NCBI RefSeq assembly: GCF_030386795.1
Contig: NZ_JANUQM010000003.1
Location: 186,001 to 250,000 of the forward strand
Reading direction: 5' to 3'
Source: Streptomyces sp. S.PNR 29
GTDB lineage: Bacteria; Actinomycetota; Actinomycetes; Streptomycetales; Streptomycetaceae
Length of the DNA stretch: 64,000 nucleotides
Part shown: one piece after another, positions 41,992 to 49,963 of the stretch
Layout: each line of letters opens with the position of its first letter
How positions within the stretch are numbered: position 1 is the stretch's first letter
Notes under the pieces: model-generated
Databases searched by the model: none
What the model saw: only the letters and a program-made list of their open reading frames with translations
Told to the model about the DNA's origin: nothing
Translations under genes and position numbers: made by a program

Positions 41992-42003
41992 CTACGCGCG
42001 TAG
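41992..42003. promoter_or_regulatory. Palindromic operator CTACGCGCGTAG before the ABC transporter operon
   Basis: A perfect 12-bp palindrome located 16 bases upstream of the AAGGAG Shine-Dalgarno of the transporter ATPase gene. An identical copy precedes the adenosine deaminase gene (53213) and a near copy precedes the BMP gene (40708). Confidence 0.7.
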
Positions 42004-42033
42004 ATCGGGCCCCTTTCCCAAGGAGAGTGCGCC

Positions 42034-43701
42034 ATCGACGCGACCAGCAGCCCTCCGCTCACCGATCGGTCGACGATCGCGGTAGAGCTGGCGGGGATCA
42101 CCAAACGGTTCCCGGGTGTCGTCGCCAACCACGACATCCACCTCGCTGTCCGGCAAGGCACCGTGCACGCCCTCGTCGGCGAGAACGGTGCCGGCAAGTC
42201 GACCCTGATGAAGATCCTCTACGGCATGCAGAAGCCGGACGAGGGCACCATCACCGTCGGCGGCGAGCAGGTGACCTTCCACAGCCCCGCCGACGCCATC
42301 GCCCGCGGCATCGGCATGGTCCACCAGCACTTCATGCTCGCGGACAACCTCACGGTCCTGGAGAACGTGGTGCTGGGCAGCGAGAAGCTGTACGGCATCG
42401 GCGCCGGCGCCCGCAAGAAGATCAAGGAGATCTCCGAGCGGTACGGCCTGAACGTCCGCCCCGACGCCCTCGTCGAGGAGCTCGGCGTCGCCGACCGCCA
42501 ACGCGTCGAGATCCTCAAGGTGCTCTACCGCGGCGCGAAGACCCTGATCCTCGACGAGCCGACCGCCGTGCTCGTCCCGCAGGAGGTCGACGCGCTCTTC
42601 GAGAACCTCCGTGAGCTCAAGTCCGAGGGCCTCTCCGTCATCTTCATCTCGCACAAGCTGGGCGAGGTGCTGTCGGTGGCCGACGACATCACGGTCATCC
42701 GCAGGGGTACGACGGTGGGGACGGCCGTTCCCTCCGAGACCACCTCGCGTCAGCTCGCCGAGATGATGGTCGGCAGCGAACTGCCCACCCCGGAGACCGC
42801 CGAGTCCACGGTCACCGACCAGGCGGTGCTACAGGTCGAGGGCCTCACCGTCTACGCCGCCGGCGGCGCCTCCCTCGGCGCGGAGGCCGAGCCCACGGCC
42901 ACCGGCCTGCTCACCGACCTCACCGATACCACCGCCGGTGACGTCAAGCGCGTCCTCGACGACGTCACCTTCACCATCCACGCCGGTGAGGTGATGGGCA
43001 TCGCCGGTGTCGAGGGCAACGGCCAGACCGAGCTCATCGACGCGCTGATCGGCCTGAAGCACGCCGACTCCGGCTCCATCCGCTTCCTCGGCGAGGACAT
43101 CACCCCCTGGCCCACCCGCAAGCGCCGCGAGCGCGGCGTCGGCTACATCCCCGAGGACCGCCACCGCCACGGCCTTCTCCTGGAAGCCCCGCTGTGGGAG
43201 AACCGCATCCTCGGCCACGTCACCGAGAAGCCCAACGCCAAGGGCTTCTGGCTCGACCCGAAGGCCGCCCAGGCCGACACCCGCCGCATCGTCGAGCAGT
43301 ACGACGTCCGCACCCCCGGCATCGACGTCACCGCCGCCTCCCTCTCCGGCGGCAACCAGCAGAAGCTGATCGTCGGCCGTGAGATGAGCCACCGGCCGAA
43401 GTTCCTGATCGCCGCCCACCCCACCCGCGGCGTGGACGTCGGCGCCCAGGCGCAGATCTGGGACCAGATCCGCGAGGCCCGCCGCGAGGGCCTGGCGGTG
43501 CTGCTGATCTCCGCCGACCTGGACGAGCTGATCGGCCTGTCCGACACTCTGCGGGTGATCTACAACGGCCGGCTGGTCGCCGACGCCGACCCCGCCACCA
43601 TCACGCCGGAGGAACTCGGCTCGGCCATGACGGGTGCCGCCGCCGGTCATCTGGAGCGCCACGAGGAGTCCGAGGAGTCCGGGAAGGACGAGACCCGATG
43701 A
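42034..43701 (+). CDS. Nucleoside ABC transporter, duplicated ATP-binding subunit (ATC start codon)
   Basis: 555 residues. Two ABC domains as in sugar/nucleoside (RbsA/YufO-like) ATPases: the first has Walker A GENGAGKST, LMKILYGM, signature region and ILDEPTAVL; the second has GVEGNGQTEL, SLSGGNQQKLIVGREM and HPTRGVD (Asp replaced in the second Walker B). The frame is open back to TAG 42001, but it contains no ATG, GTG or TTG before GTG 42163, which would remove the first 43 residues including conserved VELAGITKRFPGVVAN. AAGGAG at 42020-42025 is ideally placed for ATC 42034. The start is therefore very probably ATC. Confidence 0.88.
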   Translation: MDATSSPPLTDRSTIAVELAGITKRFPGVVANHDIHLAVRQGTVHALVGENGAGKSTLMKILYGMQKPDEGTITVGGEQVTFHSPADAIARGIGMVHQHFMLADNLTVLENVVLGSEKLYGIGAGARKKIKEISERYGLNVRPDALVEELGVADRQRVEILKVLYRGAKTLILDEPTAVLVPQEVDALFENLRELKSEGLSVIFISHKLGEVLSVADDITVIRRGTTVGTAVPSETTSRQLAEMMVGSELPTPETAESTVTDQAVLQVEGLTVYAAGGASLGAEAEPTATGLLTDLTDTTAGDVKRVLDDVTFTIHAGEVMGIAGVEGNGQTELIDALIGLKHADSGSIRFLGEDITPWPTRKRRERGVGYIPEDRHRHGLLLEAPLWENRILGHVTEKPNAKGFWLDPKAAQADTRRIVEQYDVRTPGIDVTAASLSGGNQQKLIVGREMSHRPKFLIAAHPTRGVDVGAQAQIWDQIREARREGLAVLLISADLDELIGLSDTLRVIYNGRLVADADPATITPEELGSAMTGAAAGHLERHEESEESGKDETR

Positions 43702-44825
43702 AGAAGTTCGACAAGGACCGGCTGCTCCTGGCGGTGGCCGGACCGGTCATCGCGCTGGTCTCGGCGATCCTGCTGACCTCGGTCGTGCTGATCGCCTCCG
43801 GCAAGAACCCGATCGAGCCGTACGGGCTGATGCTCGAACAGGTCGGCTTCTCCGACGTCCAGGTCCTGATCATCAACCAGGCGTCGCTGTACTACATCGC
43901 CGCCCTCGCGGTCGCCCTCGGCTTCCGTATGAACCTGTTCAACATCGGCGTCGACGGCCAGTACCGCCTCGGCGCCATGATGACCGCGGTGGTCGGCGCG
44001 CACGTCGCTCTGCCGTCCTTCCTGCAGGTCCCGCTGCTGCTGCTGGTCGGCGCCCTCACCGGCGCCTTCTGGGCCGGTATCGCGGGCGTGCTGAAGGTCA
44101 AGCGGGGCGTCAGCGAGGTCGTCGCGACGATCATGCTCAACGCGATCGCCACGAGCGTCATCGGCTACCTCACCCTCACCGACAACTTCGGCGTGCTGGT
44201 CGGCGACAACGCCACCACCGGCGAGATGAAGAAGTCCGGCTGGGTGCCCGGCATCAACCTGGGCACGGACGTCGGCGAGATCTACGGCCTGGTCTTCCTC
44301 GCCGTTGCCCTCGGCATCGGCTACTGGGTCGTCCTCAACCGCACCCGCTTCGGCTTCGACCTGCGCGCCACCGGCGCCTCCGAGACCGCCGCCGCGGCCT
44401 CCGGCGTCGACGCCAAGCGCATGGTGGTCACCGCGATGCTGATCTCCGGCGCCGTCGCCGGCATCTCCGGCCTGCCGATGCTGCTCGGCGACGTGCACAC
44501 CTACAGCCTGAGCTTCCCGGCCGGGCTCGGCTTCACCGCCATCAGCATCGCCCTGCTCGGCCGCAACAACCCCGGCGGCATCGCCCTGGCCGCGCTGCTG
44601 TGGGCCTTCCTCGACAAGGCGTCCCCGGCCCTCGACTACGCGACCCCGGTGGCGTACGAGAAGGAGATCGCCACGATCATGCAGGGCCTGATCGTCTTCG
44701 CGGTCGTCATCTCGTACGAGGCCGTACGGCAGTGGGGTCTGCGCCGCCAGCAGAAGCAGGTCGGCGCGGAGCTCGCCGCGGAGGCCGCCAACAACAACGC
44801 GCCCAAGGAGGTGGCGGCCCGATGA
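43698..44825 (+). CDS. Nucleoside ABC transporter permease 1
   Basis: 375 residues with about nine transmembrane segments, BPD_transp_2 family. Typical motifs are AALAVALGFRMNLFNIGVDGQYRLGAM, VSEVVATIMLNAIA and a late LGRNNPGGIALAALLWAFLD. ATG 43698 overlaps the ATPase stop (ATGA) and the gene ends in the same way on the second permease. It forms the heterodimeric channel with the next gene product for nucleoside uptake. Confidence 0.92.
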   Translation: MKKFDKDRLLLAVAGPVIALVSAILLTSVVLIASGKNPIEPYGLMLEQVGFSDVQVLIINQASLYYIAALAVALGFRMNLFNIGVDGQYRLGAMMTAVVGAHVALPSFLQVPLLLLVGALTGAFWAGIAGVLKVKRGVSEVVATIMLNAIATSVIGYLTLTDNFGVLVGDNATTGEMKKSGWVPGINLGTDVGEIYGLVFLAVALGIGYWVVLNRTRFGFDLRATGASETAAAASGVDAKRMVVTAMLISGAVAGISGLPMLLGDVHTYSLSFPAGLGFTAISIALLGRNNPGGIALAALLWAFLDKASPALDYATPVAYEKEIATIMQGLIVFAVVISYEAVRQWGLRRQQKQVGAELAAEAANNNAPKEVAAR

Positions 44826-46084
44826 GCACCGCGACCATCGCCAAGCCGCAGGCGAAGCAGCCCGGCAAGGGCCGCCGCCGTATCTCGCTCCCGGTACTCC
44901 TGCTGATCATCGCCGGTGTGCTGGTCCTCACCTCGGTCGTCCGCCTGATCAGCGGCGCCGACGGCATCACCTCCACCGGCCAGATGTCCACCGCGCTGCG
45001 CCTGGCCGTGCCGATCGGCCTCGCCGGTCTCGGCGGTCTGTGGGCCGAACGCGCGGGCGTCGTCAACATCGGCCTCGAAGGCATGATGATCCTCGGCACC
45101 TGGTTCGGTGCCTGGGCCGGCTACCAGTGGGGTCCGTGGACCGGTGTCGTCTTCGGCATTATCGGCGGCGCGCTCGGCGCCGTACTGCACGCCATCGCCA
45201 CCGTCACCTTCAACGTCAACCACATCATCTCCGGTGTGGCGCTGAACATCCTGGCCCTCGGCAGCACCCGCTACCTGTCGAAGTTCACCTTCGAGAACGC
45301 CCCGCAGGGCTCCTCCAAGCAGTCCCCGCCGATCGACTCGCTGGGCACCTTCGACATCCCGGGCCTGTCGAGCGCCCTGGACACCCTCAACCAGAAGCAC
45401 TGGTTCCTGGTCTCCGACATCGCCGGCCTGATCGGCGGCCTGGTCACCGACCTGTCCCCGCTCACCGTCGTCGCCGTCGCCCTCGTGCCGTTCACGTGGT
45501 GGGTGCTCTGGCGCACCGCCTTCGGCCTGCGGCTGCGCTCCTGCGGTGAGAACCCGGTGGCGGCCGAGTCCCTCGGCGTCAACGTCTACAAGTACAAGTA
45601 CCTCGCCGTGATCATCAGCGGCGGCTTCGCCGGCCTCGGCGGCGCCTTCCTCTCGATCGTGGCGTCGAACGTGTACCTCGACGGCCAGACCGCCGGCCGC
45701 GGCTACATCGGTCTCGCCGCGATGATCTTCGGCAACTGGATGCCGGGCGGGCTCGCCCTCGGCGCCGGCCTGTTCGGCTACACCGACAGCCTCAACCTGC
45801 GCGGCGGCACCACCAACGTCCACGCGCTGATCCTGCTGCTGGCGATCCTGCTGGTGGCCGGGGTGGTGTACCTGGCGTGGAAGAAGAAGTACGTCCCCGC
45901 GATGATCACCGCCGTGGTCTCGGCCCTGATGTTCCTCTGGTACGCCACCACGGACGAGGTCCCGCGCCAGGTCGTGACGGCGGCCCCGTACGTCGTCACC
46001 CTGCTGGTCCTCTCGCTGTCCGCGCAGCACCTGCGGATGCCGAAGGCGGACGGCCTGCCGTACCGGAAGGGGCAGGGCAAGTGA
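44822..46084 (+). CDS. Nucleoside ABC transporter permease 2
   Basis: 420 residues, BPD_transp_2 family: RLAVPIGLAGLGGLWAERAG, VVNIGLEGMMILGTW, NVNHIISGVALNILALGSTRYL, RTAFGLRLRSCGENPVAAESLG, GRGYIGLAAMIFGNWMPGG. An N-terminal cytoplasmic stretch of 20 residues is Lys/Gln-rich. Coupled to permease 1 by ATGA and to the cytidine deaminase gene by GTGA, so uptake and first catabolic step are co-translated. Confidence 0.92.
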   Translation: MSTATIAKPQAKQPGKGRRRISLPVLLLIIAGVLVLTSVVRLISGADGITSTGQMSTALRLAVPIGLAGLGGLWAERAGVVNIGLEGMMILGTWFGAWAGYQWGPWTGVVFGIIGGALGAVLHAIATVTFNVNHIISGVALNILALGSTRYLSKFTFENAPQGSSKQSPPIDSLGTFDIPGLSSALDTLNQKHWFLVSDIAGLIGGLVTDLSPLTVVAVALVPFTWWVLWRTAFGLRLRSCGENPVAAESLGVNVYKYKYLAVIISGGFAGLGGAFLSIVASNVYLDGQTAGRGYIGLAAMIFGNWMPGGLALGAGLFGYTDSLNLRGGTTNVHALILLLAILLVAGVVYLAWKKKYVPAMITAVVSALMFLWYATTDEVPRQVVTAAPYVVTLLVLSLSAQHLRMPKADGLPYRKGQGK

Positions 46085-46473
46085 CCGGCGTCGACTGGGA
46101 CGCGCTGCACGCCGCGGCCCGGGACGCCATGTCCCGGGCGTACGCCCCGTACTCGGGCTACCCGGTCGGCGCCGCCGCCCTGGTCGACGACGGCCGGACG
46201 GTGACCGGCTGCAACGTCGAGAACGCCAGCTACGGCATCGGCCTGTGCGCCGAGTGCGGACTGGTCTCGCAGCTGCAGCTGACCGGCGGCGGCCGGCTGA
46301 CGCACTTCGTGTGCGTACAGGGCGACGGCGAGGTCCTCGTCCCGTGCGGCCGCTGCCGCCAGCTGCTGTACGAGTTCGGCGGCCCGGACATGCTCCTGGA
46401 CACCCCGGCGGGGATCCGCACGCTGTCCGAGATGCTCCCGCAGGCCTTCGGCCCGGACCATCTCACCAAGTGA
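46081..46473 (+). CDS. cdd: Cytidine deaminase
   Basis: 130 residues, the tetrameric small zinc type. Motifs: AYAPYSGYPVGAAALVDDGR, GCNVENASYGIGLCAEC (zinc Cys and catalytic Glu context) and VLVPCGRCRQLLYEFG (second zinc Cys pair). Deaminates cytidine/deoxycytidine to uridine/deoxyuridine, feeding thymidine/uridine phosphorolysis by the next gene. GTG 46081 overlaps the permease stop. Confidence 0.95.
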   Translation: MTGVDWDALHAAARDAMSRAYAPYSGYPVGAAALVDDGRTVTGCNVENASYGIGLCAECGLVSQLQLTGGGRLTHFVCVQGDGEVLVPCGRCRQLLYEFGGPDMLLDTPAGIRTLSEMLPQAFGPDHLTK

Positions 46474-46483
46474 CACTCCCGTA

Positions 46484-46520
46484 CGGCCCCTCTGAGTTGC
46501 TGACCTGCTCGGAGGGGCCG
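46484..46520 (+). terminator. Hairpin between cdd and deoA
   Basis: CGGCCCCTCTGAG (46484-46496) pairs with CTCGGAGGGGCCG (46508-46520), 13 bp including one G-T pair, 11-base loop. It may attenuate readthrough into deoA rather than fully stop it. Confidence 0.6.
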
Positions 46521-46551
46521 CGCGACTTCTGGCACCTTCGGAAGGAACTCC

Positions 46552-47835
46552 ATGGCCATGGACGCCATCTCCGTCATCCGCACCAAGCGGGACCGCGGTG
46601 AACTCAGCGACGAGCAGATCGACTGGGTCATCGACGCGTACACCCGCGGGGAGGTGGCCGACGAGCAGATGTCGGCCCTCGCGATGGCCATCCTGCTCAA
46701 CGGCATGAACCGCGGCGAGATCGCCCGCTGGACGGCCGCGATGATCGCCTCCGGCGAGCGCATGGACTTCTCGTCGCTGTCCCGCCCGACCGCCGACAAG
46801 CACTCCACGGGCGGCGTCGGAGACAAGATCACCCTCCCGCTGGCGCCCCTGGTGGCGGCCTGCGGCGCCGCCGTCCCCCAGCTGTCGGGCCGCGGCCTCG
46901 GCCACACCGGCGGCACCCTGGACAAGCTGGAGTCGATCCCCGGCTGGCGGGCGCTGCTGTCGAACGAGGAGATGCTGTCCGTACTGGACGGCGTCGGCGC
47001 GGTGATCTGCGCGGCCGGCGACGGCCTGGCCCCGGCCGACAAGAAGCTGTACGCCCTGCGGGACGTGACCGGCACGGTCGAGGCGATCCCGCTGATCGCC
47101 TCCTCGATCATGTCGAAGAAGATCGCGGAGGGCACGGGCTCCCTGGTTCTGGACGTGAAGGTGGGCAGCGGCGCGTTCATGAAGACCATCGAGGACGCGC
47201 GGGAGCTCGCCTCCACGATGGTGGGCCTGGGCACGGACCACGGCGTGAAGACGGTCGCCCTGCTCACGGACATGTCGACCCCGCTGGGTCTGACGGCGGG
47301 CAACGCTCTGGAGGTCCGGGAGTCGGTCGAGGTGCTGGCGGGCGGAGGCCCGTCGGACGTCGTGGAACTGACCCTGGCGCTCGCGCGGGAGATGCTGGAC
47401 GCGGCCGGCGTGGCCGGCGCCGACCCGGCCAGGGCCCTGGCCGACGGCTCCGCGATGGACGTCTGGCGCCGCATGATCAAGGCCCAGGGCGGCGACCCCG
47501 ACGCCCCGCTGCCGACCTCGCGGGAGCAGCACGTCGTCAAGGCCCCGTCCTCCGGCGTCCTGACCCGTCTCGACGCCTACGGCATCGGTGTCGCCGCCTG
47601 GCGCCTGGGCGCGGGCCGCGCCCGCAAGGAGGACCCGGTGCAGGCCGCGGCGGGCGTCGAGATGCACGCCAAGCCCGGCGACACGGTGACCGCGGGCCAG
47701 CCCCTGCTGACCCTCCACACGGACACCCCGGAACGCTTCGCATACGCGCTGCAGGCGGTCGAGGGCTCGTACGACATCGCGGCGCCCGGGGCTGAGTTCA
47801 CTGCGTCCCCCGTCGTGCTGGAACGTATCGCCTGA
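46552..47835 (+). CDS. deoA: Thymidine (pyrimidine-nucleoside) phosphorylase
   Basis: 427 residues, full-length nucleoside phosphorylase family II. The phosphate-binding motif KHSTGGVGDKITLPLAP, the family signature GRGLGHTGGTLDKLESIPG, KKIAEGTGSLVLDVKVG and TDMSTPLGLTAGNALEV are all intact; the C-terminal PYNP domain follows. It releases 2-deoxyribose 1-phosphate (or ribose 1-phosphate) from thymidine/uridine nucleosides imported by the adjacent transporter. ATG 46552 behind GGAAGGAA-type Shine-Dalgarno. Confidence 0.95.
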   Translation: MAMDAISVIRTKRDRGELSDEQIDWVIDAYTRGEVADEQMSALAMAILLNGMNRGEIARWTAAMIASGERMDFSSLSRPTADKHSTGGVGDKITLPLAPLVAACGAAVPQLSGRGLGHTGGTLDKLESIPGWRALLSNEEMLSVLDGVGAVICAAGDGLAPADKKLYALRDVTGTVEAIPLIASSIMSKKIAEGTGSLVLDVKVGSGAFMKTIEDARELASTMVGLGTDHGVKTVALLTDMSTPLGLTAGNALEVRESVEVLAGGGPSDVVELTLALAREMLDAAGVAGADPARALADGSAMDVWRRMIKAQGGDPDAPLPTSREQHVVKAPSSGVLTRLDAYGIGVAAWRLGAGRARKEDPVQAAAGVEMHAKPGDTVTAGQPLLTLHTDTPERFAYALQAVEGSYDIAAPGAEFTASPVVLERIA

Positions 47836-47857
47836 CCTGGGGTTTTTTCTTTCGGGT

Positions 47858-47891
47858 GAACGGGATCGGCGGACCGCCGCCGGTCCCGTTC
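47858..47891 (+). terminator. Terminator after deoA
   Basis: GAACGGGA...TCCCGTTC (47858-47865 and 47884-47891) with an inner CGGCGG/CCGCCG extension after one mismatch; a T-run (TTTTTT) lies just upstream. Confidence 0.7.
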
Positions 47892-47931
47892 GGCATGCTG
47901 GGATCGGTGACGCACCGATAGGAGAACCGCC

Positions 47932-48516
47932 ATGAGCGCACTCACCGTCAGCCAGGACCCCGAGCAGAGCTGGGACGACCTCGTCCGGTTCTGGGAGGAG
48001 ATGGAGTGGCCTGAGGGCAGCAAGGTGGAGATCATCGAGGGGATCATCACCGTGTCACCCGCTCGCGCGTACCGCCACAACGTGATCGCGGCCCGCATCC
48101 AGCGTCGCCTCTACTCCGTGATCCCCGACAACTGGGAGATCTTCCAGACACTGGCGATCGCCGTGCCGTCACGACTGGGCATGCTCATCCCGGACCTGGT
48201 GGTGGCCCCGGTGCAGGAACGCCCGGAGGCGGAGTCCCACATCCCGGCCGCCCTGGCCGAGCTCGTCGTCGAGGTGACCTCCAAGTCCAACGCCCGGCAC
48301 GACCGCATCAGCAAGCCCGCCGCATACGCCACCGCGGGCATCCCGCTCTACCTGCTCGTCGACCGCTGGGCTCCCGAAGGCCCCACCGCCACCCTCTACG
48401 GAGAACCGAAGGGCGACGTCTACCGCCCCCTCAGCACCGCCGAGTTCGGCGAGTCGCTCAAGCTGCCCGCCCCCTTCGACCTCGTCATCGACACCAGCGA
48501 GTTCCCGGCCGCCTGA
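47932..48516 (+). CDS. Uma2-family (DUF820) putative restriction-like endonuclease, second copy
   Basis: 194 residues, ATG 47932 with AGGAGAA upstream. Family features: SKVEIIEGIITVSPARAYRHN, IPDLVVAPV, AELVVEVTSKSNARHDRISKPAAYATAGIPLYLLVD, where the Asp/Glu-x-Lys elements of the fold are expected. It is a paralogue of the gene at 17383 rather than a recent copy, as they differ clearly. Function in streptomycetes is unknown. Confidence 0.8.
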   Translation: MSALTVSQDPEQSWDDLVRFWEEMEWPEGSKVEIIEGIITVSPARAYRHNVIAARIQRRLYSVIPDNWEIFQTLAIAVPSRLGMLIPDLVVAPVQERPEAESHIPAALAELVVEVTSKSNARHDRISKPAAYATAGIPLYLLVDRWAPEGPTATLYGEPKGDVYRPLSTAEFGESLKLPAPFDLVIDTSEFPAA

Positions 48517-48538
48517 CCGCCCCACGGCGTCCGCGCCG

Positions 48539-48925
48539 ATGACTTACGACCGCCCCGCCGGTCTACAGACCGTGGACGCCAAAACACCCGCCGTACTCGC
48601 GCTCGCCGGCCCCGTCACCCGGGACATGGTGCCGGTGCTGTGCGACGACGTGCGCGCGCTGCTGGAAGGCACCGGCGCCGGAGTCGTCGTATGTGACGTC
48701 GGCGGGCTCGGGCCGCCGGGCCTGGGCGTGGTCGATCTGCTGGCGCGGCTGGAGCTCACCGCCCGGCGAGCCGGAGGCCGGATACGGCTGCGCGACCCCG
48801 ACCCGGCCCTACACGCCCTCCTCGACCTTGTCGGTCTCCGCTTCGAGATGGAGGGGCAGCCCGAACAGCGGGAACCACCGCTGGGTGTCGAGGAAGAAGT
48901 GGAACCCGGTGAGCCGGCCGTCTGA
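48539..48925 (+). CDS. STAS-domain protein
   Basis: 128 residues. TPAVLALAGPVTRDMVPVLC, VVVCDVGGLGPPGLGVVDLLARLELTARRAGGRIRL and LHALLDLVGLRF follow the STAS (anti-sigma-antagonist) fold; the usual phosphorylatable Ser after DVGG is replaced by Gly-Pro-Pro, so it may not be regulated by phosphorylation. The last 117 bases are antisense to the end of the convergent sigma factor gene. Function unknown; it could bind an anti-sigma partner or act as a NTP/lipid sensor. Confidence 0.7.
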   Translation: MTYDRPAGLQTVDAKTPAVLALAGPVTRDMVPVLCDDVRALLEGTGAGVVVCDVGGLGPPGLGVVDLLARLELTARRAGGRIRLRDPDPALHALLDLVGLRFEMEGQPEQREPPLGVEEEVEPGEPAV

Positions 48926-49822
48926 TATCTCCAGGACCTGGATCGACCAGGGTGTGAAGCCGCCCGCCTCCGGGTCCGGCTTGTACTGGGCGAAGCCCGG
49001 CAGGCCGTTCACCTGGACGGGCAGCAGGCGGGAGCCCGCGCAGGCGGCGCCGAGGGTCGTCATGAAGCCGGTGATGTCCTGGTGGCCCGTCAGCCACAGG
49101 TCGAACGGCGGCATCGTCATGACCGCGTCCTCGTGCAGCAGGGCCGTCAGGGCCGTCATGTCGTAGCCCTCGAAGGCCGCGACATAACGCTCCAGGAGCT
49201 TCTGCTGCTGCTCGTCCAGGGGATCCGACACGGCCGCGTCGGCGCCCTTGTCCTGCTGCTCGGCGAGGGTCGCGCGGGCACGCTGCAGGGCGCTGTTGAC
49301 CGACGCGACGGTGGTGCCGAGGAGATCGGCGACCTCGCTCGCCTTCCAGGCCAGCACCTCGCGCAGGATCAGCACCGCCCGCTGCTTGGGCGGGAGCTGC
49401 TGCAGGGCGGCCATGAAGGCGAGCCGCACCGACTCCTTGGCGACGGCGGCCTGAGCAGGGTCGTCGGTCGTCGGCAGGACGCGGGCGTCGGGCATCGGCT
49501 CCAGCCACGTGCTGTCCGGGCGGGGGGAGAGGGCCGCCCGGGCGAGCGGGGTCGAGTCCGTGAGGTCCACGGGGCGGGCGCGCTTGCTGCCTGCGGTCAG
49601 CATGTCCAGGCAGACGTTCGTCGCGATGCGGTACAGCCAGGAGCGGAGGCTGGAGCGGCCCTCGAACTTGTCGTAGCTCCGCCAGGCCCGGACGAGGGTG
49701 TCCTGGACGGCGTCCTCGGCCTCGAAGGAGGAGCCGAGCATGCGGTAGCAGTAGCCGGTCAGCTCGACTCGGTGCTTTTCCAGTGCGACGTCGAGATCCG
49801 TCGTCGCCGTGCCGTTGGTCAT
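48809..49822 (-). CDS. SigJ-type RNA polymerase sigma factor with C-terminal SnoaL-like domain
   Basis: 337 residues from ATG 49822. Region 2 (LTGYCYRMLGSSFEAEDAVQDTLVRAWRSYD...RSWLYRIATNVCLDML) and region 4 (LPPKQRAVLILREVLAWKASEVADLLGTTVASVNSALQRAR) are clear. A SnoaL/NTF2-like domain of about 120 residues follows (YVAAFEGYDMTALTALLHEDAVMTMPPF), typical of ECF41/SigJ-type sigma factors where it controls activity in cis. No anti-sigma gene is adjacent. The gene tail overlaps the convergent STAS gene. Confidence 0.9.
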   Translation of the reverse strand: MTNGTATTDLDVALEKHRVELTGYCYRMLGSSFEAEDAVQDTLVRAWRSYDKFEGRSSLRSWLYRIATNVCLDMLTAGSKRARPVDLTDSTPLARAALSPRPDSTWLEPMPDARVLPTTDDPAQAAVAKESVRLAFMAALQQLPPKQRAVLILREVLAWKASEVADLLGTTVASVNSALQRARATLAEQQDKGADAAVSDPLDEQQQKLLERYVAAFEGYDMTALTALLHEDAVMTMPPFDLWLTGHQDITGFMTTLGAACAGSRLLPVQVNGLPGFAQYKPDPEAGGFTPWSIQVLEISDGRLTGFHFFLDTQRWFPLFGLPLHLEAETDKVEEGV

Positions 49823-49963
49823 CGTCCACCCACCCCTGCGCTGTCCCGCCGAGCGCGTCTTCGCGCCCGCACTTCGGAAGCTACCGCAGCCCACTGACAA
49901 CGGCCCCTCGGGTGAGGAAAGCCGCTGGTCGGTGGAGGTGTCAGGACGGCTGCCCACGACTGC

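Noticed and set aside
42163..42165. GTG 42163 as start of the ABC ATPase
   Set aside because: It would remove the conserved first beta-strands before Walker A, and no ribosome-binding site precedes it.
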